Under the pieces are notes generated by a model. The model was not told the DNA's origin. It did no database searches and saw only the letters and a program-made list of their open reading frames with translations. A stretch of 64,000 nt of DNA, taken from contig CP154955.1 in the NCBI GenBank assembly GCA_039621445.1, positions 2,758,619-2,822,618 of the forward strand. Direction: 5' to 3'. This DNA comes from Euglena gracilis. Lineage: Eukaryota; Euglenida; Euglenophyceae; Euglenales. The translations under genes and the position numbers were made by a program. Every line of letters begins with the position of its first letter. Position 1 is the first letter of the stretch. Below are positions 1 to 11,712 of this stretch, one piece after another.

Positions 1-655
1 ATATCCAATTTTTGGGGGGGGGTGCAGATTCCTGGGTTTTTCCTTCCCAATCTCCACCGGCTAGTTTAACGACAGTGGCGTGCGGAAAAATCTCAACTAT
101 TTGGGCTCTTGTACCATTTTTATGACCTCCTGAGACATTCATTCAGAACATGCTAGTTGGCAATTTGTCCTACCCATCCATCCATCGGACGTCCAAAATC
201 CCAATTTGTGTAACCATAAAAAGACATAAACATCATTTTACCGTTTCTTAACCTCTCAATGTATTTGGGCCCCATAACAACCCGTAAACCTCTTCGCCTT
301 CGCGGTTCACACCTGATCAATTCTCGCGCTCCCTGGAGCCACGCTTGCTGCCTTAAATTTTGGCCCCCTCGCCTTCGCGATTCACACCGTCGTTCCCTAG
401 GGCTACACTTAACAAGGATCACTGGTCAACGACGGGTACTTTGATGGTTTCCTTCATTACTGAGTATTTTCTCCTGTACCACGCAGTCAGTCCCACTCGA
501 CGAAATATCATCATCACCACTTGCCAAACAAATGCCCACGAAAACCAGCTACACCAACACAGAGGCAGGGTTGCGGGTCATGTGGAACAGGGCGTGGGGC
601 TGGAAACACGTCAGATGGGTTCTGGTCGTCCAAGAGGGATTCCAATTTATTATTA
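1..655. other. No recognisable gene
   Basis: Mixed-composition sequence. The short open frames on both strands have no recognisable domain and no convincing splice context. A short G-run lies at 17-22 and a TTA-rich stretch at about 646-660 leads into the triplet-rich repeat that follows. Confidence 0.5.
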
Positions 656-1110
656 TTATTTTCCTCTGACTGCAGTGCCCACCGCACTACAGCAACAGCT
701 GCCGCAGCACCAGCCACCGCCACAGCGCCTACCAGGTGGAGGCGACCACCGCTCAACCGCTGGGCACTGGCCACTGCAGCACCCCAGCATGGCCACCGCA
801 TTCCCCGCCTCCACCACCGCCACAGCACCAACCGTTTGCGGCAGTGCCAGCCGCCGCCACAGCACTGCCTGCCGCAGTCGCCGCAGTGCCTTGCGCAGAG
901 GCAGCCACCACCGTTGGCCCCACCAGCTCTGTGACAGGGTCAGGGTGGTCCATATCAAGCTGTTTATTTTTTTTACCTCTTAAGGACCGCCTCAGGACCA
1001 AGGGCTGGCTAAGATCCAAACCCAGAACTGGACGTGTAAACAAAAAAAAAACAACACATTTGTTGTTTTGGCTGGTTCAGTGCTGGTCAAAAACATCCAA
1101 ATATCGTCCC
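656..1110 (+). repeat. Copy 1 of a direct duplication, period about 975 bp
   Basis: A block rich in CAG/CCA/CCG triplets (about 690-950) is followed by an A-rich tail with the phrases CTCAGGACCAAGGGCTGG and GTCAAAAACATCCA. The same blocks recur in the same order and orientation at 1612-2095, offset by 973-980 bases and clearly diverged. In all three frames the translation is a biased Ala/Pro/His/Arg/Gln string, so open reading here reflects triplet composition and is not evidence of a protein. Positions 1111-1611 between the copies carry the same kind of triplet-rich DNA without a clear match. Confidence 0.8.
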
Positions 1111-1611
1111 CCCCCTGGTGTCAACTTTTTACGAAATATATCAAGTTTGTTCTGCATGTTGGTGTTTCTTTTTCCATTGAAGGTGCTGCTTTTATATTCT
1201 TTTTATTCACTGAAGGACCTTCCTGGACAGTTTCAGCCGCTGAGGTTGGTTGGTGCCACAGAAACAAGCTTCGCTCGGCAGTGCAGCCGTCACGTCACGC
1301 TGGCCATTTTACCAGCCACCACACCAGCTGCTGCAGTGCCCACGAAGCAGCAGCTCCAGTCGATGACACACAGCACACTCCACCGCGGTCTCCACTGTTA
1401 GGGCGTTCCGCAGCCGCTGTGCTCCCCCACCACAGCGTTGGTCCCCGCCTCTGTACTCGCCGCAGCGGCAGCATGAATCACATCACCCATTCTGCGCAGC
1501 CCAAGGCTGCAGCAGTGCCCATCGCCGTAGCATCTGCAACCGCAGTACCACTTTTCCCACCGCAACAGCAGCCTCCAGCCTCCAGCCACCGCTGTAACCT
1601 CTCTGACAGCA

Positions 1612-2095
1612 GTGCCCACCACACCACAGCAACAGCTACCGCAGCACCAGCCACCGCCGCAGCGCCTGCTGGGCAGAGGCGACCACCACTCAACCGCTGG
1701 GCACCGGCCACTGCAGCACCCCAGAATAGCCACAGTTCCAGCCACCACGTCAGCACCCCACAGTGGACGACCACCGCAGCCCCCGCCTCCACCACCGCCA
1801 CCAACCGTTTGCGGCAGTGCCAGCCGCCGCCACAGCATTGCCTGCCGCGGTCGCCGCAGTGCCTTGCGCAGAGGCAGCCACCACCGCTGGCCCCACCAGC
1901 TCCGTGAGAGGGTCAGGGTGGTCCATATCAAGCTGGTTTTTTTTAAAAAAATTTTTTTGAAAGGGACCGCCTCAGGACCAAGGGCTGGCTAAGATCCAAA
2001 CCCAGAACTGAACGTGTTCAAAAAAAAACAACACATTTGAAGTTTTGGCTGGTTCAGTGCTAGTCAAAAACATCCAGATATCGTCCCCCCCTGAG
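1612..2095 (+). repeat. Copy 2 of the direct duplication
   Basis: Matches 656-1110 through the triplet-rich block (shared phrase GTTTGCGGCAGTGCCAGCCG at about 1806 and 833) and the A-rich tail ending at the GTCCCCCCC tract. Differences are scattered substitutions and small indels, plus an insertion near 1735-1790 (TCCAGCCACCACGTC region). The copies are therefore not recent, and a segmental or tandem duplication is more likely than two transposon insertions. Confidence 0.8.
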
Positions 2096-5000
2096 GTCGA
2101 CCTGTTTTGCCGGTGGGGGGGGGATGGTGTATTTTGCATTGCAGGTGCTGGGACAGTGGTTTTCTCCCCGTTTTCCTGCTTAAAGACTGCCCTGGACAAT
2201 GTAGCCCGCTCGCAATACTGGCGGAGGGAGCGCAGCGTTGCCAGCTGCCGCTGCCCATCGACTCGTCAGCCGCTGCAATGGACCGGCAATATGCCCAGCT
2301 GCCGTCACCTCCACAGCTTTGCCAGAACTTGCAGCATCGCAGTGCCGATAGCCACCACTGCGGACCCTGTTACCGTCAAGGCTGTACCAGTCACCACCTC
2401 ACAGCACGCACCACTGCAGCCGCTGCTCCGTGTCAGCCATTGTGACTTCAGTGCCACTCGTTTCCGCAGTGCCACTGAACCGCCAGGCATTGCTGTAGTG
2501 CTAGCCACCGCCACAGCCACCTCTATGCAGGCAGCTGCCTTGGAGCAAGCCACTGCCTGTGCCAGTTCTGCGGCAGGCACAAGGCGCTGCTGCGGCAGTG
2601 CCTGCCACCGCCACAGCCTTCAACTGCCACAGCGTCTTCTAATCCATCCCCCCCGGGGCAACCAAACCACCCAGTTATTTATTTATTTTTGGACCCTGTG
2701 TTCGTAGCAGCTCTGTCTGCGAGACCTTTTTTCCCTCCATCTTTGTGAACATCTCAAACCTCACCCCGCCATGCAGCCAGTCTCCCTGCCCATTATGCGC
2801 CAAATTTTTTTTTGAGGCAGTTGATATCTGCCACAGCCGTTTCTGCTCCACCAAAGTAATTTACAGTCCGCCACAGCAGTTGCATGGTGCACTTTTTTTT
2901 TGAAATCATTTTTCCACTTTCCGCATGAAGAACTAGTACAAGGCTGAGTGCAGACCAGTTTGATTTGGGCAACTCCTATCTCTACCCCATTTGTATACAA
3001 AAAAAATTCGCCTAGTTCCCTGTTTGTTTCTGCAGAGTTTTTTTTTTTTTGCTTTTTCCACCCTGTCCGATGAAAAGAACCATAGAACAATCTGACTGGC
3101 ATTATTTATAACTGCCGCCGAGTTTCAAATGGAGTTTGCCAGCCCCCCCCCCCCCCGGGCATATTTTGAGAATTAACACATATTTGAGAATTAACACCCA
3201 CCTCTGTTGTTGGGCGTACAAATTTTTCGTGCAAATTTCCAACCGTCCCCCCCTTTTTTTTTGCTGGAAGTTCAGTAGGTTGAGAAATCACATATTAGGA
3301 TTCTGCCACGTACCGATGATAGACCCCAACCAGATGTTTTCTAAATGACGCACCTCACCATATTTGTTATTTGGGTGGTCTTGACCGGGGTTCCAGTTGT
3401 TTGTTTGGGGATTGTACAAATTATAAGATCATTGATGAGCACTCTGGCGAGGTGTGAAAGGCCTCAGCAGTAATGGAGCACTGTAGCTTTTGTACTCCAA
3501 TATGTGGTTCACTGCTTCAAGTTCCACCCTCATCCCAGAAGTTTGTCTTATTCCAGCAGGGGACGGTGTCTCATTGCCAGATTGTTATCCGCCACAGCGC
3601 ATCCGCCATCATACGCACATCCCCACCCATGCCAGCCACCACCCGCAGTCAGCAACAGTCGTCACTCACCGCTTCGTTGCGGACCATCACCACTCAGTGA
3701 GCTGCCCCCTGTAACACAACTGCACAGGTACCATTGCAGTCAACTCCTCAGCCAGTTGGCCCAATAGCCCGACGCCACGCCCCAGCATGGCCACCAGCCA
3801 AACAAGTTACCTCCGCATCTGCCTTCTGCTGCTATGAGAATTGGGTACAAATTACACCGCAGCTTTCAAATCAAATGGTTTCAAAAGTTTGTGCAGGGAA
3901 AAAGGAGGTTCATCTGGCGGAACATTCAAAATTTTCCAAATCTGGGCGAATTCTTATTCGATTTTGTCTTGCCGGATCGTCCAAAATGGGGATGTCAGGT
4001 TGTTGATTCTCGCAATCTGCTCTTTTGGTGGGCTGCATCTTGCAATGCAACCGCTTGACTTGTCGCCATCTAGTGCTGCCAGTGCTGCCCTCAGCTCAGC
4101 CCTGAACCGAAGCTGTGCCACACCAGCAAGGAGCTACACCAGCTGCTGTGACCTCTTACGATGCAAAGGTGATACATCCCTTGACAACTAATTGTCTCCT
4201 TGCTTCCTAGAATATTTTCTGTCCACCAGCCGGTTTTCCGAAAACTGTCTGACCACTTTCTGCTCTGGGAGGTCTCTTCTTGCCACCGCTTGCAGATGTT
4301 GCCAGCCATCCCGTCCAAATCCCCAAGCCTGCCCAATTATTCAATTTGATTTGAGCAGGAGTCCCGGGTGCATGCGAGCGGTGGCACCTCCAGGCCAAGA
4401 TGAACCTCTCGCGAATCCTGCTGGGTGATTAGCCGACGGACCCCGCAACGCAGTTGCCGTAGACACAAAATCTGCAGCTGGCGTCATTAATGGATGGAGA
4501 AACAGGTGAGAGTAAGCGGAAAGATTCAACCTCCTGTGCGAAAATATGGACATGGTTTTTGGCCATTGTGGCTGGGTTGTGGGCAGTATGATGGGGTTGT
4601 GGCTGCTGCAGCCGCTCTGGCACGGCTGCACTGTGCAGTAAGAGGTTGCGGAAACCCAAAGCGCCGGGGAGGGTGGCTGTTTGTGGGCTGGGTGGCAGCA
4701 CTAGGAACGGGGATTGCTGGTAGTGTACTCGTGATGGGTAAATGACTGCACAGCATTGGGCCAAGGCTGCGTTACTCCTGTATTGTGGAATGTGCGTGCA
4801 GAAGCAGTCGGGGGGGGGGGGTTGAAAATCAAGTTAAAAGTGCTGGATTTGCACAAACAGATTTGTGGTTAGGCCCCGAAATGAGAGAGCTGTGTCTCAA
4901 CGGGTTTGCACCGGGAGACGTTAAACTGCTGCTGGGGGAATGGGTGCTTGATTCCTTTTTTTTTGTTCTTGCCCATGCAACAAGCTGCTCCTTGTCCTCC

Positions 5001-5400
5001 GAAGAAAGGTCGGAAAAAACCAGCGACATTCACTGACTGATTCATTAGACAACTCAGAACTTTTTCTCCAAACTGTACAACGCCAGTGCCAATGGGAGTG
5101 ACAGATCTCCAGGCGGTTAGCGGGCAAAGCAGGCGACTGTGTGGGAGATGCTGGTTTTGATGCGAAGTGGGGGGGTCCTTGGTGGCGATGGCTGTGGGCG
5201 GTGGCATGCTTGCAGGGGGGGGGGGCATATTATGCAAGGTCGTTGTGCTGCAGTGCGGTGGGACGATATTGTGCACCAGCCCACTGCCAGGCCTGCGCCA
5301 ATGCCCAAGAAGGTAACAAAATACAGGCATGATTGAGCCAACAAGGGCTGGCACCACGCTCTGTGGATTTGGTTTTTTTTCCCCTCAGGAACAATAATAT
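2096..5400. other. Triplet-rich and low-complexity DNA, no confident gene
   Basis: Further CAG/CCACCGC-rich patches occur at about 2220-2640 and 3580-3800, resembling the 0.7-2.1 kb duplication. T-runs and a C-run (3143-3157) interrupt them. Open frames such as those at 4785-5036 or 4869-5357 (minus) have no recognisable domain and strongly biased composition. A diverged repeat array is the most economical reading. A spliced gene cannot be excluded. Confidence 0.4.
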
Positions 5401-5436
5401 AATATATTTCAGCTCAAAATCCCAAAATTAACTCCT

Positions 5437-5945
5437 TTGTGGACGTACGCCACAAGCACTGTCTGCTCCACATCATGGTCCACCAGGTTGTCCTCCGATT
5501 TTTCGGGTTTCGGACTCCATCGCCCGTTCTTCACTGTGATGGGGAAGGGACTCAGTCCGCACCCGGACACCGCGCGAGTGTGTGGGATGGGATGCTGGAG
5601 GTGGCGGACTGGCGGGGAACGTTAGGTGCAACTTTACATCCACCCCCTCTCGGACCCGGTGTGCCTGTGGTGCGAGAAGGCGGCGTGGTGCTGCTCGACA
5701 TGTGGGTTCTGGAGACCGGCGGAGTCGAGAAGGGGTTTGTCCACACCGCTCCTCTGTCGGTGCTGAAGTGGGTGTCGTCGGCGCGGAGCGTACTGCTTCT
5801 TTACGCCGGTCGTGGGGGACGAGGGCCTGCCCCTGCTGTGCGATGGAGCGGGAGGACGAGAAGCCCTTTTTGGTTATGGGGGCAGAGACGGGGCAGTACT
5901 GGAGCTGAAGCGCCCGTGCAGATGCAGTCTAGGCTGCACCGCCGG
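5437..5945. other. GC-rich block, possible exon, unrecognised
   Basis: This 500-bp block is markedly more GC-rich and less repetitive than its surroundings and begins shortly after a T-tract ending in CAG (about 5388). Two plus frames are open for most of it (5439-5960 and 5582-5908). The second gives a Cys/Arg-rich protein with a CAC and a CPCC motif, reminiscent of but not matching a zinc-binding domain. No frame shows a known family. It may be an exon, a CpG-rich promoter or neither. Confidence 0.2.
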
Positions 5946-6496
5946 CAGGGGATTCATTGATATACCCAAAAAAAACTCTATCTCGCCAATATTACCCTCC
6001 CCAAAATATGTGCAAATTTCCTGTTCTATGCTGTCTCGTACAGCGGTCCGGTGTCACTCCAGAGTCACATTAGCAATAGATGGCCATACCACGCTGCAGC
6101 CTCAATGTGTGTCTGCACGCTACAGTGTCATACCCCGCATTGAATTTTGGCTTTTCCCTATTTTTATTCTTTAGCCTTAGTTTTGATGTTACTCTTTGTT
6201 GGTTCCTCAATTCTGTTTAGAGCTCTACCCTCAGGACCTCCCCTCCACCCATCCTTAGTGAAAGTGCAACAGCATTGCCTCTTGTGTCTCTCTTCCCTCT
6301 GCTCCTCTTCTTGCTCCATTCCCGGGCCTCGGGTCCGCCCCGCGGCGGCAGTCAAGGCTGCGGCATTGGCTGCTGACCGCGGGCGTTGCGTGCGAGGCAT
6401 ACCAAATCCAAATCCAAATCCCACCTGCAAGGGGGGTCCGGACCGACCCTCGGGGGCAAAAATTGACCCCCCCCAAAAAGGGTCAATTTTTTCCTC

Positions 6497-6511
6497 CGGC
6501 GCTTCGCGCCG
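6497..6511. repeat. GC hairpin, copy 1 of a dispersed family
   Basis: A perfect 6-bp stem (CGGCGC / GCGCCG) with a TTC loop is followed directly by AAAATTTTT and preceded by G/C-run DNA. Similar hairpins lie at 8961-8979, 17986-18010 and 20181-20200. Confidence 0.6.
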
Positions 6512-6734
6512 AAAATTTTTTGCGTTTTTGGCACATTTTTGCCCAAAAAGTGCCCAAAATGGCACTTTTGGTCGTTTTGGGGGGTCAAAAATTTTCGGCC
6601 ACCCTGACCGCGCACCTGTTTAGGTGGGGGGGTGTCCCCCCACCCCCCCCCCCCTCCTGGCCCGCAGGGGGGGGTCCGGACCACCCCCCCCCCACCTGTC
6701 TTTATATCGAACCCTGCCCTCCTGTTCCCCACAG

Positions 6735-6880
6735 CAAGGTGGTCGACTCCGCCATGTGGGTGCTGAGCACGCTCAAGAACGCGGGCTGCATCCAGGAGCT
6801 GAAGCTGTGTGACGGCTTCCTCCACTCCTTGAGCTGCGAGGACAAGCTGGGTGTGGGGGACATGCCGAGGGGGGGATTGG
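6735..6880 (+). CDS. Candidate host exon, unknown protein
   Basis: The segment follows a pyrimidine tract ending CCCCACAG (AG at 6733-6734). It translates without stops to a balanced, protein-like stretch starting KVVDSAMWVLSTLKNAG and continuing IQELKLCDGFLHSL. Amino-acid composition and GC-rich third positions contrast with the G-run DNA on either side. The 3' limit is uncertain; the frame stays open past 6880, but the composition changes at the G-run at about 6869. No family is recognised. It could belong to the same gene as the candidates at 8352, 9367, 10858 and 11395. Confidence 0.4.
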
Positions 6881-8351
6881 TGCCAAAAAAGCTGAATAAA
6901 AAAATCGAGATGGATAAAAATTTGCTGCCATGACCAAAATGATCGAAAAAAAATTGTTGGATTTTGTTCTGCCAATTTTTTTTTCTGCTGGTGATTTCCA
7001 AAAATTTCCGAAAGGTTTGGCAGCCACCCCCAAAATGGCAGAAAAAATTTTTGCCGCATTTTGCCACACCAATTTTTTCCACGCCACCTTTGGTCATCGT
7101 TGCCAATTTTTCCCCCGGAAGGGCAGACATTTGCGATGATACCGGGCGATGCAGGCATTCTTTGGCCACCATCGAATGTTTTCGGCCATTTTTTTTACCC
7201 TGCTTTTCGCCATTTTCTGGCCAATTTTTGTCCTTTTTTTATACAAAGGGCCACTGTTCCATTGAGGGCCTTCGAAGGGTGATGCGGGGTGACCGACGGT
7301 GCTTGCCACCGGGGACCAGGGCGTCGCTTGAGCCGAAGCCCCCCCCCCCCCCAGCCAGCCAGCAGCCTTGCTGGTGGTGCAATAGAACAGGTTTGCTCAG
7401 AGGGTTTTTAGGGCTCCGTCATTGGAGTTATTGGGTTTGCCCCCCCCCCCCCAGGTGACCGACTTCTTGCGGGATTTTTTGGGGTGAAATTTTTTGGCAT
7501 TTCGGCCAAGAACATGGGACAGACCCATCCTTCGCTCACCAGCTGTTAAAAAAAATCAAAAAAATCTATATATCTCATTTATCTCATGGCTCATTGAACA
7601 GACCTTCATCTCCACACCAGCAAATGCGCGGGCCACTAAAGCAGAACCCCTGCATCGACAGCGGAGGTCTTTTGACGACAAAAATCTATTTGAGACACAC
7701 GACCACAGTTGAGGCACATGGCCAAATGGAAAAAAAGACGTCTGTTCAAAAAATGCTGTGGGTAAATTGAGGATGCCATATTTGGTGGGTTCTTTGCCGA
7801 GGGCGTTTTTAAAATTCTTTACATTACTGTTATTCATTACATCATTCTCACAGCTTTTGTCTGCCATTTTTTTCAGGAGTGCACCAAACTAAATAGAGGA
7901 GTTCTTGTTTGCCAGCGCAAGTGTGCCCCCCGGACGGGCGAAGGAGGTCGACCCAATAAAAAATCCCTTGGGAACCAGATCGACTCAGATGGACCCAGAC
8001 CCAGACCCAACCCCCACCTGCCAAGGTGGTTCGGGTCGATCCTGGGGGGGTGCCTGGGTAAAATGTTAACTTTTTCCTTCTGGCGATTTTTTTTTAAAAA
8101 AATGCTTTTTTATAAAACTTAATTAGATTTTAAAAAAACTAATTGAATTACTAAAAATAATTAATTAATTTTGCCCAAAAAGCGCCCAAAATGGCATTGA
8201 GGATCTGTCGGTCCAGAAGTAACTCATTATGGCGCGGACCCCCCCCCCCCCGGAAAGGTCCTGACAGCCCGCTAATGCAGGACGGGCCCAACAGCCGGGC
8301 ATCCCAGCCAACAGCAGTGCGACAACCGTCTCCTGAACCCACCCTCCCCAG
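6881..8351. other. Intron-like or intergenic DNA
   Basis: AT-rich DNA with many A/T runs, C-runs at 7339-7351 and 7440-7452, and no frame that reads like a protein. The content is consistent with one or more introns between candidate exons. Confidence 0.35.
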
Positions 8352-8568
8352 GGAAGTTTCGCAACGTGGTGCTCGTGTCGTGTGACGACGACACGTTCGT
8401 GACGCGGGACAGTGCCCTTGTGCAGCTCGGCCTGGAGACAGCCTGCGCCGCTGCTGCGAAGGACCTCAAGGCTCAGCAGGGTCCGCCCCGCCCCCCACCT
8501 ACCCTGGATGACTGGGTGAAACAAACTGGCGAACCGAAGTTCCACGTCACACGTCATCATGGTTTTTG
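8352..8568 (+). CDS. Candidate host exon, unknown protein
   Basis: Bounded by an acceptor-like CTCCCCAG (AG at 8350-8351) and a donor-like G|GTAAAG (GT at 8569-8570). The frame between reads KFRNVVLVSCDDDTFVTRD, then an Ala/Leu helix-like stretch, a Pro-rich linker, and TLDDWVKQTGEPKFHVTRH. The VVLVS plus acidic run resembles the core strand of PIN or Rossmann-type folds, but that resemblance is too weak to call. Phase does not join directly to the candidate exon at 9367 (two nucleotides left over), so an exon is missing between them or one boundary is wrong. Confidence 0.5.
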
Positions 8569-8769
8569 GTAAAGCTTGTTCTCCCTTGCCCCCCACTGTA
8601 CACCTCCGGGGTTTCCGTGTTTCAGGTGGACTCAAAAAAGGCTTCGATTTATCAAAGTCATTTTTGGCCTTATTTCGACTCCCCCCATAAGTGGGGACTT
8701 CTCCGGGGGGGGGGTGATTGCAGCTAGTCCAAACTTGGCTAGTTGGACACTTATGGCCAGTTTCCCTCC

Positions 8770-9100
8770 CCCCAGGACCCTGTCCTGGGGGGGTCCTGGG
8801 GGGGTCCGGGGGGGTCCTGGGGGGGTCCTGGGGGGGTCCTGGGGGGTCCTAGGGGGGTCCCGCAACTTTTTGGCAAAATTTTTGCGGCACAAGATGAGGT
8901 TATTTTGAAGCCCGGGGGGGTCCGGGGGGGGGGGGGGGCGGGAGGCCCCCCCCCCGGTAGCGGGCGCCGAAGGCGCCCGGAACTCCACGGTCAGTGGGTC
9001 ATCTGGGTACCGCCCCCCGGTGGGTCCTGGGGGGGTCCTGGGGGGGTCCTGGGGGGGTCCTGGGGGGGTGGGGTCCTGGGGGGTCCTGGGGGGGGAAAAC
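8770..9100 (+). repeat. GTCCTGGGGGG minisatellite in two blocks
   Basis: Units of about 10-12 bases built on GGGTCCTGGGG repeat at about 8776-8860 and again at 9020-9100. The GC hairpin at 8961-8979 and a G-run of at least 12 lie between the blocks. The G-rich strand has clear quadruplex potential. Confidence 0.9.
8961..8979. repeat. GC hairpin, copy 2 of a dispersed family
   Basis: A perfect 8-bp stem (CGGGCGCC / GGCGCCCG) closes a GAA loop, inside the G-rich minisatellite. It is the best-formed member of the family. Confidence 0.65.
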
Positions 9101-9366
9101 TGGCCATGACTCTAGTTGGAAATCCGAGTGGACCCTCCTCCCCCTGGGGGGGGGGGGTCTTGCAGCAGGGCTGGCTAGTGAGTTTTTTTTTCTGGTGATT
9201 GGCGCCGTCAAAGCCTGCCAAATTGCCTTTTTTTGGCATTTTGTGGAATTTTTGTGGAATACCATCAGCCAAAGAGCACATTTTCATTTCTGCGTCCGCG
9301 CACCCCGCCTGAGGAAATTGCAAAGTGAATGGTGAATTGTATTTATTTCTGTCGGGGATCTTTCAG

Positions 9367-9583
9367 CAAAAGCCTGTGCCCCCCCTCCCCCCGGGGAGTC
9401 CAAAAAACAAAACAGACAACCTCGGACCCCCGGCCACACCCGCAGTGGAAGACATGGTGCGGAACGTCAACCAGCACTTGGGCATGACGGAGCGGTGTGT
9501 CCGCCTGCGGATCACGGCAGCGGAGGGGGACGCCAACCTCAGCAAGCAGTCTGTGGTGGAGCGCTTCACTGGTGTGGCCCCGG
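9367..9583 (+). CDS. Candidate host exon, unknown protein
   Basis: Preceded by GATCTTTCAG (AG at 9365-9366). The frame reads QKPVPPLPPG, then AVEDMVRNVNQHLGMTERC, then VRLRITAAEGDANLSKQSVV and ERFTGVAP, and then enters a G-run. The helix-rich middle is protein-like. No family is recognised. The 3' boundary lies near 9583-9592, but no clean donor is visible because of the G-run. Confidence 0.45.
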
Positions 9584-9599
9584 GGGGGGGGGCACCGAG

Positions 9600-10640
9600 T
9601 TTGTGTTTTGGGGGTTTCCCCGCAAAAATGAAGGCAACTCTTTTGTTAAATTTTAATCAATTAAAATTGAATTTAATTTTGATTAAGAAGATTAGAAATT
9701 TAAATTTTGGTTTATTATCTTTAGCAACAGCGCAGACCTTTTTTTTGATGTCCAAAGCCCACTGATGACGAAAAATACCCCGAGTATGGACCGACACAAA
9801 CAGTTGTTTTGGGTGCCGGTATTTAAGAACAAAGCATATCGCCAAAACATCCATTCGGGTTAGGGTTGGGGTTGGGGTTGGGGTTGGGGCCAATATTCAA
9901 AATAATGCCTTTTTTCGAAAAAAGTCTATCTATCATTAGCTGTGTGTCTTTTTCCCTTGGAGGCAGCTGCTCCAGGGCTGCCTGCCAGCGGAAAGGAAAA
10001 AAAGTGGAAAAATGGGGTTTGGAGGATTTTCTTTTCTTCTTTCCAGTCCCAGGCAAGCCAGTTTTCCCCGGAAGTTCAAAAATGATGATAAACGGATGAT
10101 TTCAGGTTTTGTTTTGGATGGTTCCCCAATTAGATGAGGCTGATAACATAGCTCGTCACGCCAAGGAAGGCGGGATAGTTTCCGTCAGCCCCCCTGTAGA
10201 TGAGGCCCTCTCAACCAAACAGAGATGAAAGGAGCAGTTGTTCCCACTGAAGGTTTCCTTGAATGTGACCAAGGAAGCCGGGCCACTCCAGCCACCCAGC
10301 AGCCTTTTTCCAGTTCTGGACATCAAAAAACATTGATAGGCATAAGTATCAACCTGCTACCAGGTTTTGAATAGTGCTGAGCTCTTAATGGGATTTGCCC
10401 GTTGTGGACGGCCGAAAAGACTGACCTTGCAAATTTCGCATAATTTATGATTTACAAATTGCACACCTGCAATTCACGGTAATTTACAGGAACTTTTGAA
10501 GTGATAAGAGCTCAGCAACACCCCAATGCCCCCATACCCCTTTTCTTCGATGTTTTCGTTTTTTTTTTTTGACCTGGAAATGACCCAAACTGCATTGGGT
10601 TTGGGCCAAGAAAACGGGGGCTGGGGGGGATGGGGGGATA
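9600..10640. other. AT-rich and repeat DNA without a recognised gene
   Basis: Contains an AATTTTAATTAAA-type palindromic AT patch (about 9648-9690), the telomere-like patch at 9858-9890, and non-coding DNA with no sustained protein-like frame. Confidence 0.4.
9858..9890 (+). repeat. Interstitial telomere-like repeat
   Basis: One GGGTTA unit is followed by several GGGGTT units in tandem. The pattern is a degenerate version of a TTAGGG/TTGGGG-type telomere repeat. Its position is internal, so it is a remnant of telomere healing, a fusion or retrotransposition, or chance minisatellite growth. Confidence 0.6.
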
Positions 10641-10795
10641 AATATGCACCGTGCAGCTTTTGCAATTTTTTTGCAGTTTTCACGTTTGGGGGTTTTGCAG
10701 TTTTTTTTTTTTGCAGTTTTCTTTTGCAGTTTTTTGCAGCTTTTTTCCCTAAAAAAACTGCACAAGTGCAGTTTTTTTGCAGTTTTTTTTCTGAT
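10640..10795 (+). repeat. Array of TTTGCAG (acceptor-like) motifs
   Basis: About eight T-runs each end in GCAG within 150 bases, which looks like a stack of polypyrimidine tracts plus 3' splice sites. One copy is mirrored (CTGCACAAGTGCAG, about 10762). A smaller copy of the pattern occurs at about 12125-12165. It may be simple-sequence expansion of an intron end. Confidence 0.6.
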
Positions 10796-10857
10796 TCAGT
10801 TTTGAGGGAACGTGGGGTGTTTATTTTTTGGTGTGTTGGGGTGCTTATTCTGGCAAG

Positions 10858-10985
10858 GAGTACGTGCCACTGATCGGGACTGCAATGGTGGGCCACCGGC
10901 TACTGGTTGAAACCAGGGAATTTCTTACGTGTGCCAGGTTGGAGGCAAACAAAAAATTTATTGCATCCAAAAGCTTAGTCAGTAG
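10858..10985 (+). CDS. Candidate host exon, unknown protein
   Basis: The frame reads EYVPLIGTAMVGHRLLVET, then REFLTCARLEANKKFIASKS. It is compact and protein-like and sits between the TTTGCAG array and a G-run. The acceptor could be the AG at 10856-10857. No donor is convincing. Family unknown. Confidence 0.35.
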
Positions 10986-11394
10986 TTTTTACCAGTATGA
11001 TGGAAGCGTGTTGGTACCCAGAGCCCTTCCCTGGTTGCAACATCCACCTCACAAACGACGTCAAGTACCGGGGGGGGGGGGAAATTGGATGCCGAAAAAT
11101 TTGATTGGGAAAAAATTGGCGTACAGAAATCCTGCCAAATTTTTCCGGGCCTTTTTTTGAAAATCCTGCCTCAAAAAATTTGAAAATAACCCTTTTTCCA
11201 GTCATTCTGCATACAAAACCTGCCAATTTTTTCCGGGCCGTTTTCAGGTTTGGCACCAATTTTTTCGGCTTCCAATTTTGTCGGGTCTAATTTTATCTAG
11301 CTTCAATTCCCCCCCCCCCGGTATGCATTGTCATCATCCGGAGTTACGTTGGTGGTCATTCCCCGGGGGATGACATAGGCGTTGCAATTCCTTG

Positions 11395-11712
11395 ACTGTA
11401 CTTCTTTGCATCCTTCAAACGTTTGTCTGTGGATGAGGTCGACAAGGTTCTTGCGACCCAGACAGATAAATTGTCCGCATCAGACAAGCGGGTCATCATG
11501 GCCCAGTGCGTTGTGGCGGCGTGGAAAGTCGCCTCTGACCGGCTGCCCATTGAGCGCCTGTTCCGTGAGCTTGGGTACATTTGGTGTGGTGATGGCGCTT
11601 CCCTCAAAGTTCCTGTCCTTCCAGCCTATCACTTTGACCCGCACCTGGCGGTGCCCATTGTGCGTGTCCTTCTGACCAAAGCAGAGCGGCGTGAAGCTGA
11701 TGCTATGGCTTA
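11395..11712 (+). CDS. Candidate terminal host exon, unknown protein
   Basis: A frame opens after a TGA at about 11392 and reads LYFFASFKRLSVDEVDKVLA, then DKRVIMAQCVVAAWKVASDR, IERLFRELGYIWCGDGASLK and FDPHLAVPIVRVLLTKAE. It ends at TAA 11710-11712. It is the most protein-like stretch in the first 20 kb: mostly helical, balanced composition, GC-rich third positions. No family is recognised. The upstream boundary is uncertain, with no strong acceptor immediately 5'. Confidence 0.55.

Noticed and set aside
656-2700. Ala/Pro/His-rich proteins in several frames
   Set aside because: All frames are open because of CAG/CCA/CCG triplet bias. No splice context and no domain.
8576-9198. Gly/Pro-rich ORFs on both strands
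   Set aside because: They encode the GTCCTGGGGG minisatellite.
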